Below are positions 34,700 to 42,980 of a stretch of 48,066 nt of DNA, piece by piece. The first letter of the stretch is position 1, and every line of letters starts with the position of its first letter. This DNA is from Verrucomicrobiota bacterium (GTDB lineage: Bacteria; Verrucomicrobiota; Verrucomicrobiia; Opitutales; Opitutaceae): NCBI GenBank assembly GCA_016235555.1, contig JACRKC010000090.1, positions 1-48,066 of the forward strand, in the 5' to 3' direction. The notes under the pieces were generated by a model that was not told the origin of the DNA, did not search any database, and saw only the letters and a program-made list of their open reading frames with translations. The position numbers were made by a program, and so were the translations under genes.

Positions 34700-35686
34700 T
34701 CAGAAGTTGAACTGGTCGATGTTGCCCTTGTTGAAAATGAAGGGCTTGCCGAGGAGGATGTTGTCGCCGGCGATCGTGAAGCTGCCGAGCTTGCCCGCGG
34801 TGTAACTCTTGGCGCCGGGCTTGAGCGTGCCCTTGGCCAGCGACACCGCGGCGTGGATCGTGAGGTAGCCGAGATCGCCGGTGTTCCAGAGGATGACGCT
34901 GTCGGTCACGCCTTCGTGCACGTAGCGTTTGTTTTCGTTGGGCAGGCCGAGACCGACGACCTTCACCTTGCCGGTCTTGCCAGCCTGCTTCACCGCCTCC
35001 GCCGCGCCGGGGACGCCGGGCGAACAGATGGCCATGATGAGTTTGAGATTGGGATTGGCGCTCATCAGCGCGGTCGCCTCGGACTGCGCCTTGTCCTTGA
35101 GGTCGTCGCAGGGGCGGACGGCGACGAGCTTCATCTTCGGATACTTTTCCTTCAGCCGCGCCTCGATGTGCTTCTGCCACTCGCGTTGGTTCGCGGCGGT
35201 GAGCGAGGCGGTGATCATCGCAAACTCGCCCTCGGCTTTGAGCAGGCGCGCAGCCTCGTCCATCAACGTCTGGCCGATGCCCTCGGGCGTGGCTTGATTG
35301 ACGAAGAACGAACGCGCGTCCGGCATCGAGTCGGCATCGTAGGTCACGACCTTGATGCCCTGCTTCTGCGCCTTGCGCAGCGCGGTGGAGATGCCCTCCT
35401 TGTTTTCCGCGGCGACCGCGATGGCGTCGACGCCGAGCGTGATCCAGTTCTCGACGATTTCGTTCTGCTTGGCGGCGTTGCTGTCGGTCGGGCCGTCGAA
35501 GAGCAGCTCGATGCCGAGTTCCTTCGCGGCCTTGTCGGCGCCGGCCTTGCACGAGATGAAGTAGGCGTTGCCCTTCGACTTCGGCAGGAAGGCGACGACG
35601 AGTTTGGGGTCGGCGGCGCGGACGCCGGAGACACTGCCGAGCAGCAAGGCGGCCGCGAGGCCGAGACGGGTGAGGAGGGATTTCAT
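34700..35686 (-). CDS. Sugar ABC transporter substrate-binding protein (RhaS/LsrB-like)
   Basis: A 328-residue periplasmic-binding protein of the Peripla_BP_4 type. A cleavable signal peptide (MKSLLTRLGLAAALLLG) precedes KLVVAFLPKSKGNAYF. The fold resembles LsrB (autoinducer-2) and the rhamnose binding protein: KELGIELLFDGPTDSNAA, VVTYDADSMPDARSFFVNQA, GLGLPNENKRYVHEGV and the ending IFNKGNIDQF. LsrB ligand residues are only partly kept: the Lys of FLPK and the Asp of YDAD are present, but the later Asp-Gln pair reads Asn-Gln. A deoxysugar such as rhamnose is therefore preferred over AI-2. Its start overlaps the permease stop as ATGA, and it is the last gene of the transporter operon. Confidence 0.87.
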   Translation of the reverse strand: MKSLLTRLGLAAALLLGSVSGVRAADPKLVVAFLPKSKGNAYFISCKAGADKAAKELGIELLFDGPTDSNAAKQNEIVENWITLGVDAIAVAAENKEGISTALRKAQKQGIKVVTYDADSMPDARSFFVNQATPEGIGQTLMDEAARLLKAEGEFAMITASLTAANQREWQKHIEARLKEKYPKMKLVAVRPCDDLKDKAQSEATALMSANPNLKLIMAICSPGVPGAAEAVKQAGKTGKVKVVGLGLPNENKRYVHEGVTDSVILWNTGDLGYLTIHAAVSLAKGTLKPGAKSYTAGKLGSFTIAGDNILLGKPFIFNKGNIDQFNF

Positions 35687-36756
35687 GGGGAAGGTTGAGG
35701 GTTGGGCGAAGGAGCGGATGGCGCGGGCGCCGGCCGGTGCGCACGCCATGACGACAGGAGTTTTGGCAAAACGCTCCCGGTCAACGCGAGCAACAACAGC
35801 GCGCCGGTGAGCAGGCCGGACATGTCCTCGGCGGCGTTCAGGCGCATGACCGCGGGCAGGCAGGCGAGGCCGTTTTTCAATACCGCGATGGCCGCGACGC
35901 CGAGCAGCGTGCCGTGCACGCTGCCTGTGCCGCCAAAGATGCTGGTGCCGCCGAGCACGACCGCGGTGATGGCGAAGAGTTCGTAGCCCGTGCCGGCGTC
36001 GGCCTTGGCCTGACCGAGTCGCGCCGTGTAGATGATGGCGGCGAGCGCGGCGATGAGCCCGGCGAGGATGTAGACCATCGCCACACGCCGCTCGACCGGC
36101 AGCCCGGCGTAGCGCGCGCCCTCCGGCGCGAAGCCGATCGTGCGGAACGAGCGGCCGAACGTCGTGCGGTGCACGAGTAACCACACGGCTGCCGCCACTC
36201 CGAAGAACAGCCACGCCTGCGTCGGCAGCCCGAGCCAGCGCTCCTGCCCGACGAACAGGAAGCCCGCCGGAAAATCCGTGTAGGTGACCGCTCCGCGCGT
36301 GATCGCTTCGGCCAGCCCGCGGAAAAGCGAGTAGGTGCCGAGCGTGATGATGAGGGGCGGCAGCCGCAGCGAGGTGATGAGCGCGGCATTGAGGCCGCCG
36401 CCGAGTGCGCCACAGCCGAGCGCGAGAAACGCCGCAACCGGGATCGGCAGGCCCGCATCCTTCCAGAATTTGCCGAAGAGGATCGCGCACAACCCGAGCA
36501 GCGAGCCCACGGAAAGATCGATGCCCGCCGTGATGATCACGGGAGTGAGCGCGAGCGCGAGCAGCCCGATCTCGCACGAGTGCCGCAGAATATCGAACTG
36601 CCGGTCGACGGTGCCGAATCCGACCGTGACGCCGCGGCGATTCACGGTCGTGCCCGCAAAGTAGAAAAACAGCCACTCCGCGATGAGGACGTAGAGGAGC
36701 AGCATCTCGTGGCTGAGAAGCAGCGCCTTCCAGTTACGTGGCTGCGAGGAACTCAT
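35683..36756 (-). CDS. Sugar ABC transporter permease (BPD_transp_2, second)
   Basis: A 357-residue inner-membrane permease of the ribose/rhamnose/AI-2 type (about 8-10 helices). Typical blocks are TPVIITAGIDLSVGSLLGLC, LRLPPLIITLGTYSLFRGLA and AITAVVLGGTSIFGGTGSVH. ATG 36756 is chosen; the frame is open to a TTG 15 bases upstream. The stop overlaps the binding protein start by four bases (ATGA), which shows co-translation. Upstream, 200 bases of nested inverted repeats separate it from the first permease. The C-terminus is a Pro-rich tail (PAPAPSAPSPNPQPSP) beyond the last helix. Confidence 0.9.
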   Translation of the reverse strand: MSSSQPRNWKALLLSHEMLLLYVLIAEWLFFYFAGTTVNRRGVTVGFGTVDRQFDILRHSCEIGLLALALTPVIITAGIDLSVGSLLGLCAILFGKFWKDAGLPIPVAAFLALGCGALGGGLNAALITSLRLPPLIITLGTYSLFRGLAEAITRGAVTYTDFPAGFLFVGQERWLGLPTQAWLFFGVAAAVWLLVHRTTFGRSFRTIGFAPEGARYAGLPVERRVAMVYILAGLIAALAAIIYTARLGQAKADAGTGYELFAITAVVLGGTSIFGGTGSVHGTLLGVAAIAVLKNGLACLPAVMRLNAAEDMSGLLTGALLLLALTGSVLPKLLSSWRAHRPAPAPSAPSPNPQPSP

Positions 36757-36956
36757 CGAGCGAAAGAACAACCACAGATTACACGGATAAACACAGATAA
36801 ATTCTCCGTGCTTGTCATTCTGAGCGTAGCGAAGAATCCAATTGGAGAAACGTAGCTCTCCCGAGTCGCGAATGTCCCAGTGGATTCTTCGCGGCGCTCA
36901 GAATGACAAACCAAGGGGTTCGATGCTTGATCCGTGTTCATCCGTGTAATCTGTGG
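36757..36956. repeat. Nested inverted repeats between the two permease genes
   Basis: The outer arms are accacagattacacggataa (36771-36790) and ccgtgtaatctgtggtta (36942-36959). Inner arms are gtcattctgagcgtagcg (from 36814) and gcggcgctcagaatgac (about 36891-36907). The TAA stop of the first permease lies in the outer arm. Both repeat families recur elsewhere in the window (3960, 5752; 42981). Confidence 0.75.
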
Positions 36957-37883
36957 TTAATTTTGTTTTCGCGACCGCACCCCATCGGCCACGACGGCGA
37001 GCAGGATGATGCCGCCCTGGATCGCTTTTTCCCAGTAGGCCTCGATGTGGAGGTGCGTGAGCGCGGGAGCGACACACGCGAGCAGCAGCAGGCCGGCGAA
37101 GGCACCCCAGAGGTTGCCGCGGCCGCCGGAGATGGCGACGCCGCCGACGACCACGGCGGCGATGACTTTCAGTTCGAGGCCCATGCCGGAGAGCGGCTGC
37201 ACCTGCGGCGACTGCACGATGTTCATCATCGCGGCGAGACCGGTGAACGCGCCGATGAACACGAAGACGAGAAACGTGACGAGCTGCGGCTGGATGCCGG
37301 CGAGGCGCGCGGCCTCCGCATCGGTGCCGACGGCGTAAACGAAGCGGCCCGCGGCGACGTGGCGCATCGCCAGCCCGAGCGCCACGAGCAACGCGAGCGC
37401 GATGGCCACCATGAGCCACTGGCCGGCCGATTGCGACAGGCCGAACCATTGCACGGCGTCGGGCATGTTTACGAACTCGCCCTGGCGCACCATGTTCAGG
37501 CCCTGCCGGAGCGCGACCATCGTCGCGAGCGTGACGACGATCGACGGGAGGCGCAGGCCGGCGACGAGGAAACCGTTGAACGCGCCGAGCAAGGCACCGA
37601 GCAGCATCGCGACGGGCAGCACGAGCAGCAACGGCCAGCCGCGCGCGGCGAGCAGGCCCGCGCACACACTCACGACCGAAAACATCGAGCCGACGGAGAT
37701 GTCGATCTGCCGGCAGATGATCACCAGCGCCATGCCGCAGGCGACGACGAGGGTCGGCGCCTCGCGGGTGAGGAGCGAGAGCAACGGCTGCGGCTGGTAA
37801 AACGCCGGCGCAAACACCGCCATCGCGATGAGCACGGCGCCCAGCGCGCCGACGACGGAGAGTTCGCGGAAGTAGCGGTTCAT
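36957..37883 (-). CDS. Sugar ABC transporter permease (BPD_transp_2, first)
   Basis: A 308-residue permease paired with the one at 35683. Characteristic segments are MALVIICRQIDISVGSMFSV, GLRLPSIVVTLATMVALRQG and VIAAVVVGGVAISGGRGNLW. Most rhamnose/AI-2 type importers use such a heterodimer. ATG 37883 is chosen; the longer frame starts inside a CCAAACGCC-type repeat. The last codons (RSRKQN) and stop are next to the outer arm of the nested repeat, which probably trimmed or replaced the original 3' end of the gene region. Confidence 0.9.
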   Translation of the reverse strand: MNRYFRELSVVGALGAVLIAMAVFAPAFYQPQPLLSLLTREAPTLVVACGMALVIICRQIDISVGSMFSVVSVCAGLLAARGWPLLLVLPVAMLLGALLGAFNGFLVAGLRLPSIVVTLATMVALRQGLNMVRQGEFVNMPDAVQWFGLSQSAGQWLMVAIALALLVALGLAMRHVAAGRFVYAVGTDAEAARLAGIQPQLVTFLVFVFIGAFTGLAAMMNIVQSPQVQPLSGMGLELKVIAAVVVGGVAISGGRGNLWGAFAGLLLLACVAPALTHLHIEAYWEKAIQGGIILLAVVADGVRSRKQN

Positions 37884-37889
37884 CGCGGA

Positions 37890-38030
37890 AAATCCCAAAC
37901 GCCAAACTCCAAACGCCAAAGAAACTCCAAACGGAAAAAATCGAAGGTCGGATGGGCTTGGCCGATGCTCTCGAACTTGGGCATTGGAGATTTTTTGGAG
38001 TTTGGACCTTTGGCGTTTGGAATCTTCATG
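37890..38030. repeat. CCAAACGCC inverted repeat between permease and ATPase genes
   Basis: caaacgccaaactccaaacg on the left and ggagtttggacctttggcg on the right form a long palindrome around a ~60-base centre (tcggatgggcttggccgatg). It occupies the whole gap between the ATPase stop and the permease start. Confidence 0.7.
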
Positions 38031-39597
38031 TCCCTTGTCCGAGCGCCGCGCTCATCACATCATGCGGATCGGACTTGCCGGGGAGCATCGCTTGCAGCCG
38101 CCCGCCGCGCATCACGCCGATGCGGTCGCTCATGCCGATCACCTCGGGGAGGTCGCTTGAGATCAGCAACACGGCGAGGCCGTCCTTCGCGAGGCGGCGG
38201 ACGATCCGGTGGATTTCGCTCTTCGCGCCGACGTCCACGCCCTGCGTGGGTTCGTCGAGGATGAGGAGCTTCGGTTTCGTCGCGAGCCAGCGGGCGAGGG
38301 AGACTTTTTGCTGGTTGCCACCGGAGAGGCTGCCGCCGGGGGCGTCGGGGCCGGCGCATTTCACGGCGAGGTCGCGGATGAAATCGAGCGCGAGCGCTTG
38401 TTCGGCTCCGAAGCGCAGCCACCGGTCGGGAAACAGGCGGCGATGCACCGCCATCGTCATGTTGTGCGCGATCGGCAGGTCGAGCACGACGCCGTGGCGC
38501 CGGCGGTCCTCGGGCACGTAGGCGATGCCGTGGGCAACGGCATCCTGCGGCGAGTGCAGCGTCACCGGCGCGCCGCGGAGCGAAATCTCGCCGGCATCGG
38601 CCGGCGTGAGCCCGAAGAGCACGCGCGCGAGTTCGGTGCGGCCGGCGCCGACGAGGCCCGCGAGACCGACGACTTCACCGGCGCGCACGTCGAGCGTCAC
38701 GTCGCGCACGCCGGAGGCGGCGCAGCCGACGTTGCGCAATGCCAGCACGACCTCGCCCGGGGCCGATTCGCTCGGTGGGTAGATCTGCGCGACCTCGCGG
38801 CCGACCATGAGGCGGATGAGTTCCGCCTCCGTGAGTGTAGCGGCCGATCCTTCGGCAGGCTCAGGACGGGCGGTGAGGAGGCCGGGGCCACCAGCCTCGT
38901 CACCTCGGCTGCTACGGACTTGGCGCGTGCCGACGCTCTCGCCGTCGCGGAGCACGGTCACGCGGTCGGCGAGGTCGAAGATTTCCTCGAGGCGATGGGA
39001 AATGTAGATGACGCCCACGCCGCTCTTCCGCAGATCGCGCACGACGGCAAAGAGCAGGTGCTGCTCCTTCTGCGTGAGCGAGGCGGTGGGCTCGTCCATG
39101 ATGACGATGCGTGCGCCGGCACCGAGCGCGCAGGCGATCTCGACGAGCTGCTGCTCGGGCATCGAAAGCGAGCGCACCTCGGAGTCGGGCGAAATGGCGG
39201 CGCCGATGCGGGCGAGCAGTTGCGCGGCGCGCTCGCGGCGCGACCGCCAGTCGACACGGCGGGAGGCGGTCGCGGGCTCGAGGCGCAAGGCGATGTTTTC
39301 GGCGACGGTGAGATCGGGGAACAGGGCCGGTTGCTGGTAAATGCACGCGATGCCGAGTTCGTGCGCGCGCTTCGGGGTCAGTCCCGTCACGGGCTGGCCG
39401 GCGATGGCAATCGTGCCGGCGGTGGGTTCGTGCGCGCCGGTGACGGTCTTGATGAGCGTGCTCTTCCCGGCGCCGTTTTCGCCGAGCAGGGCGTGCACTT
39501 CGCCGGCCCGCAGTTCGAAGTCCACCCCGCGGAGCGCGCGCACGCCGCCGTAGTTTTTCACGAGGCGGCGGAGTTCGAGCAGGGGGGCGGCAGGCAT
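38026..39597 (-). CDS. Sugar ABC transporter ATP-binding protein (RbsA/RhaT-like, two ABC domains)
   Basis: A ~523-residue tandem ATPase of the CUT2 sugar importer class. First half: Walker A LLGENGAGKSTLIK, degenerate signature LSMPEQQLVE, Walker B IVIMDEPTASL. Second half: VGAGRTEL in place of a full Walker A, signature LSGGNQQKVSLARWL, Walker B LLILDEPTQGVDVG. ATG 39597 is preferred; ATG 39621 would add eight residues. Odd: a GTAG hairpin repeat (38837-38915) is translated in frame at the junction of the halves, adding about 26 residues (RGDEAGGPGLLTARPEPAEG) between VLRDGESVGTRQV and LTEAELIRLMVG. Gene order ATPase-permease-permease-binding protein equals that of lsrACDB, but the pocket suggests a deoxysugar. 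Confidence 0.9.
   Translation of the reverse strand: MPAAPLLELRRLVKNYGGVRALRGVDFELRAGEVHALLGENGAGKSTLIKTVTGAHEPTAGTIAIAGQPVTGLTPKRAHELGIACIYQQPALFPDLTVAENIALRLEPATASRRVDWRSRRERAAQLLARIGAAISPDSEVRSLSMPEQQLVEIACALGAGARIVIMDEPTASLTQKEQHLLFAVVRDLRKSGVGVIYISHRLEEIFDLADRVTVLRDGESVGTRQVRSSRGDEAGGPGLLTARPEPAEGSAATLTEAELIRLMVGREVAQIYPPSESAPGEVVLALRNVGCAASGVRDVTLDVRAGEVVGLAGLVGAGRTELARVLFGLTPADAGEISLRGAPVTLHSPQDAVAHGIAYVPEDRRRHGVVLDLPIAHNMTMAVHRRLFPDRWLRFGAEQALALDFIRDLAVKCAGPDAPGGSLSGGNQQKVSLARWLATKPKLLILDEPTQGVDVGAKSEIHRIVRRLAKDGLAVLLISSDLPEVIGMSDRIGVMRGGRLQAMLPGKSDPHDVMSAALGQGT
38837..38915. repeat. In-frame GTAG hairpin within the transporter ATPase gene
   Basis: GTAGCGGCCGA (38837-38847) and TCGGCTGCTAC (38905-38915) are inverted repeats. 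The centre contains ccttcggcaggctcagg (38849-38865), also found at 442-458. The segment is translated without a stop in the minus direction. Confidence 0.8.
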
Positions 39598-39649
39598 CGG
39601 GGAGGGCGGAAAAAGTTCCATGGCGCCGGCCGGGTCGTCCACTGTCAAA

Positions 39650-40141
39650 TCACGCCCCGGACTGACAGTCCGGGCTGGCCGCGCGCAGCGGCGCGAGGTC
39701 GGGATCGGTGGCGGCGGCCTCGGCGAACTTCGGGTCGAGCGCGATGGCGCGGTCGACGCGGCGCCGCGCCTCGGCGAGATCGCCGCGCTGGCAGGCGTAG
39801 CAGCCGAGGTTGAACTGGATGGTGGGTTCGCGCGGATGGCGTTGCTCGGCCTCGCGGAGAATGTTTTCCGCGGCGGCGAGGGAGTCGGCGCGCCGCGTGC
39901 CGTAGGCCCACGTGACCCAGGCCGCGGCTTCATCGGGCGCGCGGCGGACGAACTCCCCGGCGGCGGCGGCGAGCGCGGGCCAGGCGCGCTGCTCCTGGAG
40001 CACGGCGACACGCAGCGCGAGCACTTCGAGCGCGTCGCGTTCGGACGCGGGGAGTTGCTCAAGTTCCGCGGCGGCCTCGGCCACCATGCCGAGCCCGAGG
40101 TAACCCTGCGCGTGCGAGAGGCGCCACTTCGGTTGGATCAC
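39650..40141 (-). CDS. TPR-repeat protein, repeat-modified ends
   Basis: A ~163-residue helical-repeat protein with TPR-like units: RLSHAQGYLGLGMVAEAAAE, SLAAAENILREAEQRHPREP, TIQFNLGCYACQRGDLAEAR and RRVDRAIALDPKFAEAAATD. Such proteins scaffold interactions; no partner is evident. It lies just upstream of the ATPase gene, 52 bases away and in the same direction, so it may be the first gene of the operon. Both ends are altered by repeats. The upstream open frame (AFQSFRPSAFF) is encoded by a palindromic element, so a GTG at 40141 is the probable start. The last residues (SPDCQSGA) come from the palindrome GCCCCGGACTGACAGTCCGG. Confidence 0.65.
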   Translation of the reverse strand: MIQPKWRLSHAQGYLGLGMVAEAAAELEQLPASERDALEVLALRVAVLQEQRAWPALAAAAGEFVRRAPDEAAAWVTWAYGTRRADSLAAAENILREAEQRHPREPTIQFNLGCYACQRGDLAEARRRVDRAIALDPKFAEAAATDPDLAPLRAASPDCQSGA

Positions 40142-40178
40142 GCCGCGGAAGAAAGCCGAAGGACGGAAAGACTGAAAG

Positions 40179-40318
40179 GCTGAAACCGGGTGCAACTCGA
40201 ACTGATGTCAGTTGTCGAAGGCCTCGGTTGTAGCGGCGGGCCGACGCGGGTGAGCGCGTGCCTTGGGCCGGCTTTTTCGCCGTTTCCTGACCTCAATTTG
40301 AGTCACACCCGCTGAAAC
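40179..40318. repeat. F-family element, copy 1, with 8-bp direct repeat GCTGAAAC
   Basis: GCTGAAAC at 40179-40186 and 40311-40318 flanks a 124-base element (40187-40310). Its ends, CGGGTGCAACTCGAACTGAT and CCTCAATTTGAGTCACACCC, are ~25-base terminal inverted repeats. It sits within another palindrome whose halves read gaagaaagccgaagg and ccttccgccctttgc. The element is the inverted counterpart of 45154-45348 but lacks most of the inner hairpin found there. Confidence 0.8.
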
Positions 40319-40355
40319 CGTTTCAGCGCCTTCCGCCCTTTGCATTCTTCAGCCT

Positions 40356-41021
40356 TTATGCCGCCGGCGGCGGCCCGCCGAAATGCGCCTTGTAGGATTC
40401 GTAAGCGGCGACGTCGCCCAGCATCGCGTCGATCGTCGCGGCCAGCGGCTCGATTTTTACGAGACCGGAAAACACGGCTTTGTCGCCGATCGCGTCTTCG
40501 ATGACGTAGGCGGGGCGTTGGGTGATCCGATGCGCAAAAAACTCCTGCGTGCTCGCCTCGACGCGCGCGGCGACCTCCTTCGATTCGGCGGCGGCGCGGA
40601 GTTTTTTCGCGGGGAGTTTTTTGCCGCCGGCCTTGGCGGCGACGGCCACCGCGACCTCCATGCGGCCGATTTTGATGCCTTCGCGTTCGCTCGCGTGCGA
40701 GAGGGCGAGGCGGATCTCGTCGCCCGTGAATCCGAAGTCTTTCGCCGCTTCGGCGACGTAGCTCGCGGCCGGATAATCGCCGGGTTGGAGCGGTTCAAAC
40801 CATCCCGAGTTGAGCATGAACGGGGCGCGCATGACCGTGCCGCTGCGGCGGTAAAACCACTCGCATTGTTCGCGTGAGACCGGCCAGTCGCCGGGCTGCA
40901 TTTTCGCAATCTGCCAGCCGAACGCCACGCGGCCTGCGTAGCGCCGCTTCAGTTCCGCCCACGTGGGCTCGCTCCAAAAACACCAGGACGACGTGACCTC
41001 GAGGTAGTAGGTGATTTTCAT
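40356..41021 (-). CDS. DsbA-family thioredoxin-fold protein (FrnE-like)
   Basis: A 221-residue protein of the DsbA/FrnE superfamily (dithiol oxidoreductase or 2-hydroxychromene-2-carboxylate isomerase relatives). It starts MKITYYLEVTSSWCFWSEPT, where the usual CxxC site reads CFWS, with one cysteine only. GFTGDEIRLALSHASEREGI and AHRITQRPAYVIEDAIGDKA are the helical insert and the cis-Pro region. No signal peptide, so cytoplasmic. With a single Cys it may work with glutathione or as an isomerase-like enzyme rather than a dithiol oxidase. ATG 41021 is chosen because the longer frame is Arg-rich. Monocistronic. Confidence 0.8.
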   Translation of the reverse strand: MKITYYLEVTSSWCFWSEPTWAELKRRYAGRVAFGWQIAKMQPGDWPVSREQCEWFYRRSGTVMRAPFMLNSGWFEPLQPGDYPAASYVAEAAKDFGFTGDEIRLALSHASEREGIKIGRMEVAVAVAAKAGGKKLPAKKLRAAAESKEVAARVEASTQEFFAHRITQRPAYVIEDAIGDKAVFSGLVKIEPLAATIDAMLGDVAAYESYKAHFGGPPPAA

Positions 41022-41203
41022 GGGCGGAAGCGCAGCGCGGTGGAGGAGTGCCGTCAATCGGCGACCCGCACTCGGCCGGCACAGCGAGCCCTGAATCCAC
41101 GGAGCGACTGCGGCTCGGCGGGAATTCGACGTGACGACGGCGAGGCGCGCTGATTGCGTAGCGGCGTCGCTCGCTCCCCCTGACCCCAGGCGAAAGACCA
41201 ACC

Positions 41204-41437
41204 ATGAAATGGCTGACTACCCTTACGCGGCTTTCAGGCCTGCTGTCTGCGTCCGGTGCCTTGGTCCGTGCGCAAGTCGCTCCGATCCCGCCCGCGACCA
41301 GACCCGCGACGGCCGGCTGGCGGTGGCGCAGCGCCAACATCATCGGTGCCGACTCGTCCGGCCGCGGCACCCCCAACGGCCGGCTCGACTTGGTCGACCC
41401 CCGCGAGTTTCGCTTCACCACGACTTACACCGTCTGA
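41204..41437 (+). CDS. Short exported protein or gene remnant, 77 aa
   Basis: An open frame with a convincing signal peptide (MKWLTTLTRLSGLLSASGAL) and a short mature part (ADSSGRGTPNGRLDLVDPRE, ending FRFTTTYTV). A purine-rich GAAAGA precedes the ATG. I do not recognise a family. The end is immediately followed by a partial hairpin (gtggacgaggtgtctcgcct), so a longer gene may have been cut by a repeat. It lies 47 bases upstream of the second sulfatase in the same direction and fills much of the 463-base gap between the DsbA-like gene and that sulfatase. Confidence 0.4.
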   Translation: MKWLTTLTRLSGLLSASGALVRAQVAPIPPATRPATAGWRWRSANIIGADSSGRGTPNGRLDLVDPREFRFTTTYTV

Positions 41438-41484
41438 GTCGTGGACGAGGTGTCTCGCCTCGTTCAGCATTCCCTCCTCCTCCC

Positions 41485-42951
41485 ATGCGCCTCGTATTTT
41501 TCCTTCTCGCTCTCGCCTCCGCCGCGCTCGCCGCCGAGCGCCCGCTGAACGTCCTCTTCATCACGGCGGACGACATGAACGCCGATTCGCCCGGCTGGAT
41601 GGGGAATCCGCTCAAGCTTACGCCGAACCTCGATGCGTTCGCCGGCACGGCGCACCAGTTCGTCAACAACCACGTCTCCGCGCCCATCTGCCAGCCGTCG
41701 CGGTCCGCGTTCATGTCGGGCCGCGTGCCGCACCGCAACGGCGCGCTCGGCTTCGAGCCCATGCGCGAGGGCACGCCGTCGCTCGTCACCGTGTTGCGCG
41801 GCGCCGGTTATTTCGCCGCCGGCATCAACAAGCTCCCGCACATGATGCCCGAAACAAGCTTCCCGTGGGACGCGAAGTTCATGGGCTCCGGCAAGAACCC
41901 CGAACTCATCGGCCGCCACACCCGCGACTCCATCGCCGCGGCGAAGCGCGCGGGAAAGCCGTTTTTCATCAACTGCAACATCACCGATCCGCACCGGCCG
42001 TTTTATGGCTCCGAGCAGGGGGCCGCGCGCAAGCAGAAGAAGGCCGCGAAGAAGAACGCCGATTCCGACACGGAAGTGGGCGAGGACGTCGAGGGCATCC
42101 TCGAGCCTGTGAAGCCCGCCGAGGTGCACCTGCCCAACTTCCTCGAGGAGATCCCGGACGTGCGCCGCGAGATCGCGCAATACTACAGCAGCATCAAACG
42201 CCTCGACCTCAGCGTCGCGCAGATCATGAAAGCCCTTGCCGATTCCGGCGAGGCGGCGCGCACCATCGTCATCTTCATGAGCGATCACGGCATGTCGTTT
42301 CCGTTTTCGAAGGCCACCGTGTATTTCAACGGCACGCGTTCCCCCGTTCTCCTGCGCTGGCCCGGCATGGGCGCGCCGCAGCGCCGCGAGGAGTTCGTCT
42401 CCAGCGTCGACCTCATGCCGACGCTGCTCGAGGTGCTGAAGGTGCCCGCGCCCGCCGGCCTTGACGGCCGCTCCTGGCTGCCGCTCCTCCGCGGCGAAAA
42501 GCAACCCGGCCGCGACCACGTTTTCACCAACGTCAACAGCGTGAGCAGCGGCATCTATTTTCCGCAGCGCTGCGTGCGCAACGCGACGCGCGCGCTGATG
42601 TTCCACGCCTGGGCTTCGCCGACCGCGTCGTTCAAGGTCGAGGCGATGAACGGCCTCAGCTACGCCGCGATGGCCGAGGCGGCGAAGACCGATCCGCGCA
42701 TCAAGGGCCGCGTCGACCAACTGATCCACGGCAACGTGCTCGCGTTCTACGATCTCACCAAGGACGGGTCCGAGCGCCGCAATGAAATCGACAACCCCGC
42801 GTTCGCCGCCGAGATCGCAACGATGAAGCAGCAACTCCTCGGCTACATGGAGCGCACGCAGGACCCGCAACTCGAGAATTACCGCAAAGCCCTCGCCGGC
42901 CAGCCGCTCAATTTCAAAATGGAGCGGCTCAATCGCAAGAAGGGCGGATGA
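41485..42951 (+). CDS. Secreted sulfatase (formylglycine-dependent)
   Basis: A 488-residue sulfatase with a signal peptide (MRLVFFLLALASAALAA) and the block VLFITADDMNADSPGW. The modification site is CQPSRSAFMSGR with Cys69. IFMSDHGMSFPFSKATVYFN gives the conserved His/Lys region. It resembles N-sulfoglucosamine sulfohydrolase/choline-sulfatase-like branches more than the arylsulfatase-like copy at 11912, so the two probably act on different sulfated sugars. ATG 41485 gives the signal peptide directly. A PIG-L deacetylase gene follows in the same direction after 291 bases of nested repeats. Confidence 0.94.
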   Translation: MRLVFFLLALASAALAAERPLNVLFITADDMNADSPGWMGNPLKLTPNLDAFAGTAHQFVNNHVSAPICQPSRSAFMSGRVPHRNGALGFEPMREGTPSLVTVLRGAGYFAAGINKLPHMMPETSFPWDAKFMGSGKNPELIGRHTRDSIAAAKRAGKPFFINCNITDPHRPFYGSEQGAARKQKKAAKKNADSDTEVGEDVEGILEPVKPAEVHLPNFLEEIPDVRREIAQYYSSIKRLDLSVAQIMKALADSGEAARTIVIFMSDHGMSFPFSKATVYFNGTRSPVLLRWPGMGAPQRREEFVSSVDLMPTLLEVLKVPAPAGLDGRSWLPLLRGEKQPGRDHVFTNVNSVSSGIYFPQRCVRNATRALMFHAWASPTASFKVEAMNGLSYAAMAEAAKTDPRIKGRVDQLIHGNVLAFYDLTKDGSERRNEIDNPAFAAEIATMKQQLLGYMERTQDPQLENYRKALAGQPLNFKMERLNRKKGG

Positions 42952-42980
42952 CAGCGTGGCGCCGTTCCAGCTTTCCCGGA

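Noticed and set aside
34700-39597. Assignment of the ABC operon as an autoinducer-2 (Lsr) importer
   Set aside because: Gene order equals lsrACDB, but part of the LsrB ligand set is changed and no lsrK/lsrR/lsrF/lsrG is present. A deoxysugar importer is more likely.
40356-41021. Classical dithiol oxidase (DsbA) function for this gene
   Set aside because: The active site is CFWS with one cysteine, and no signal peptide is present.
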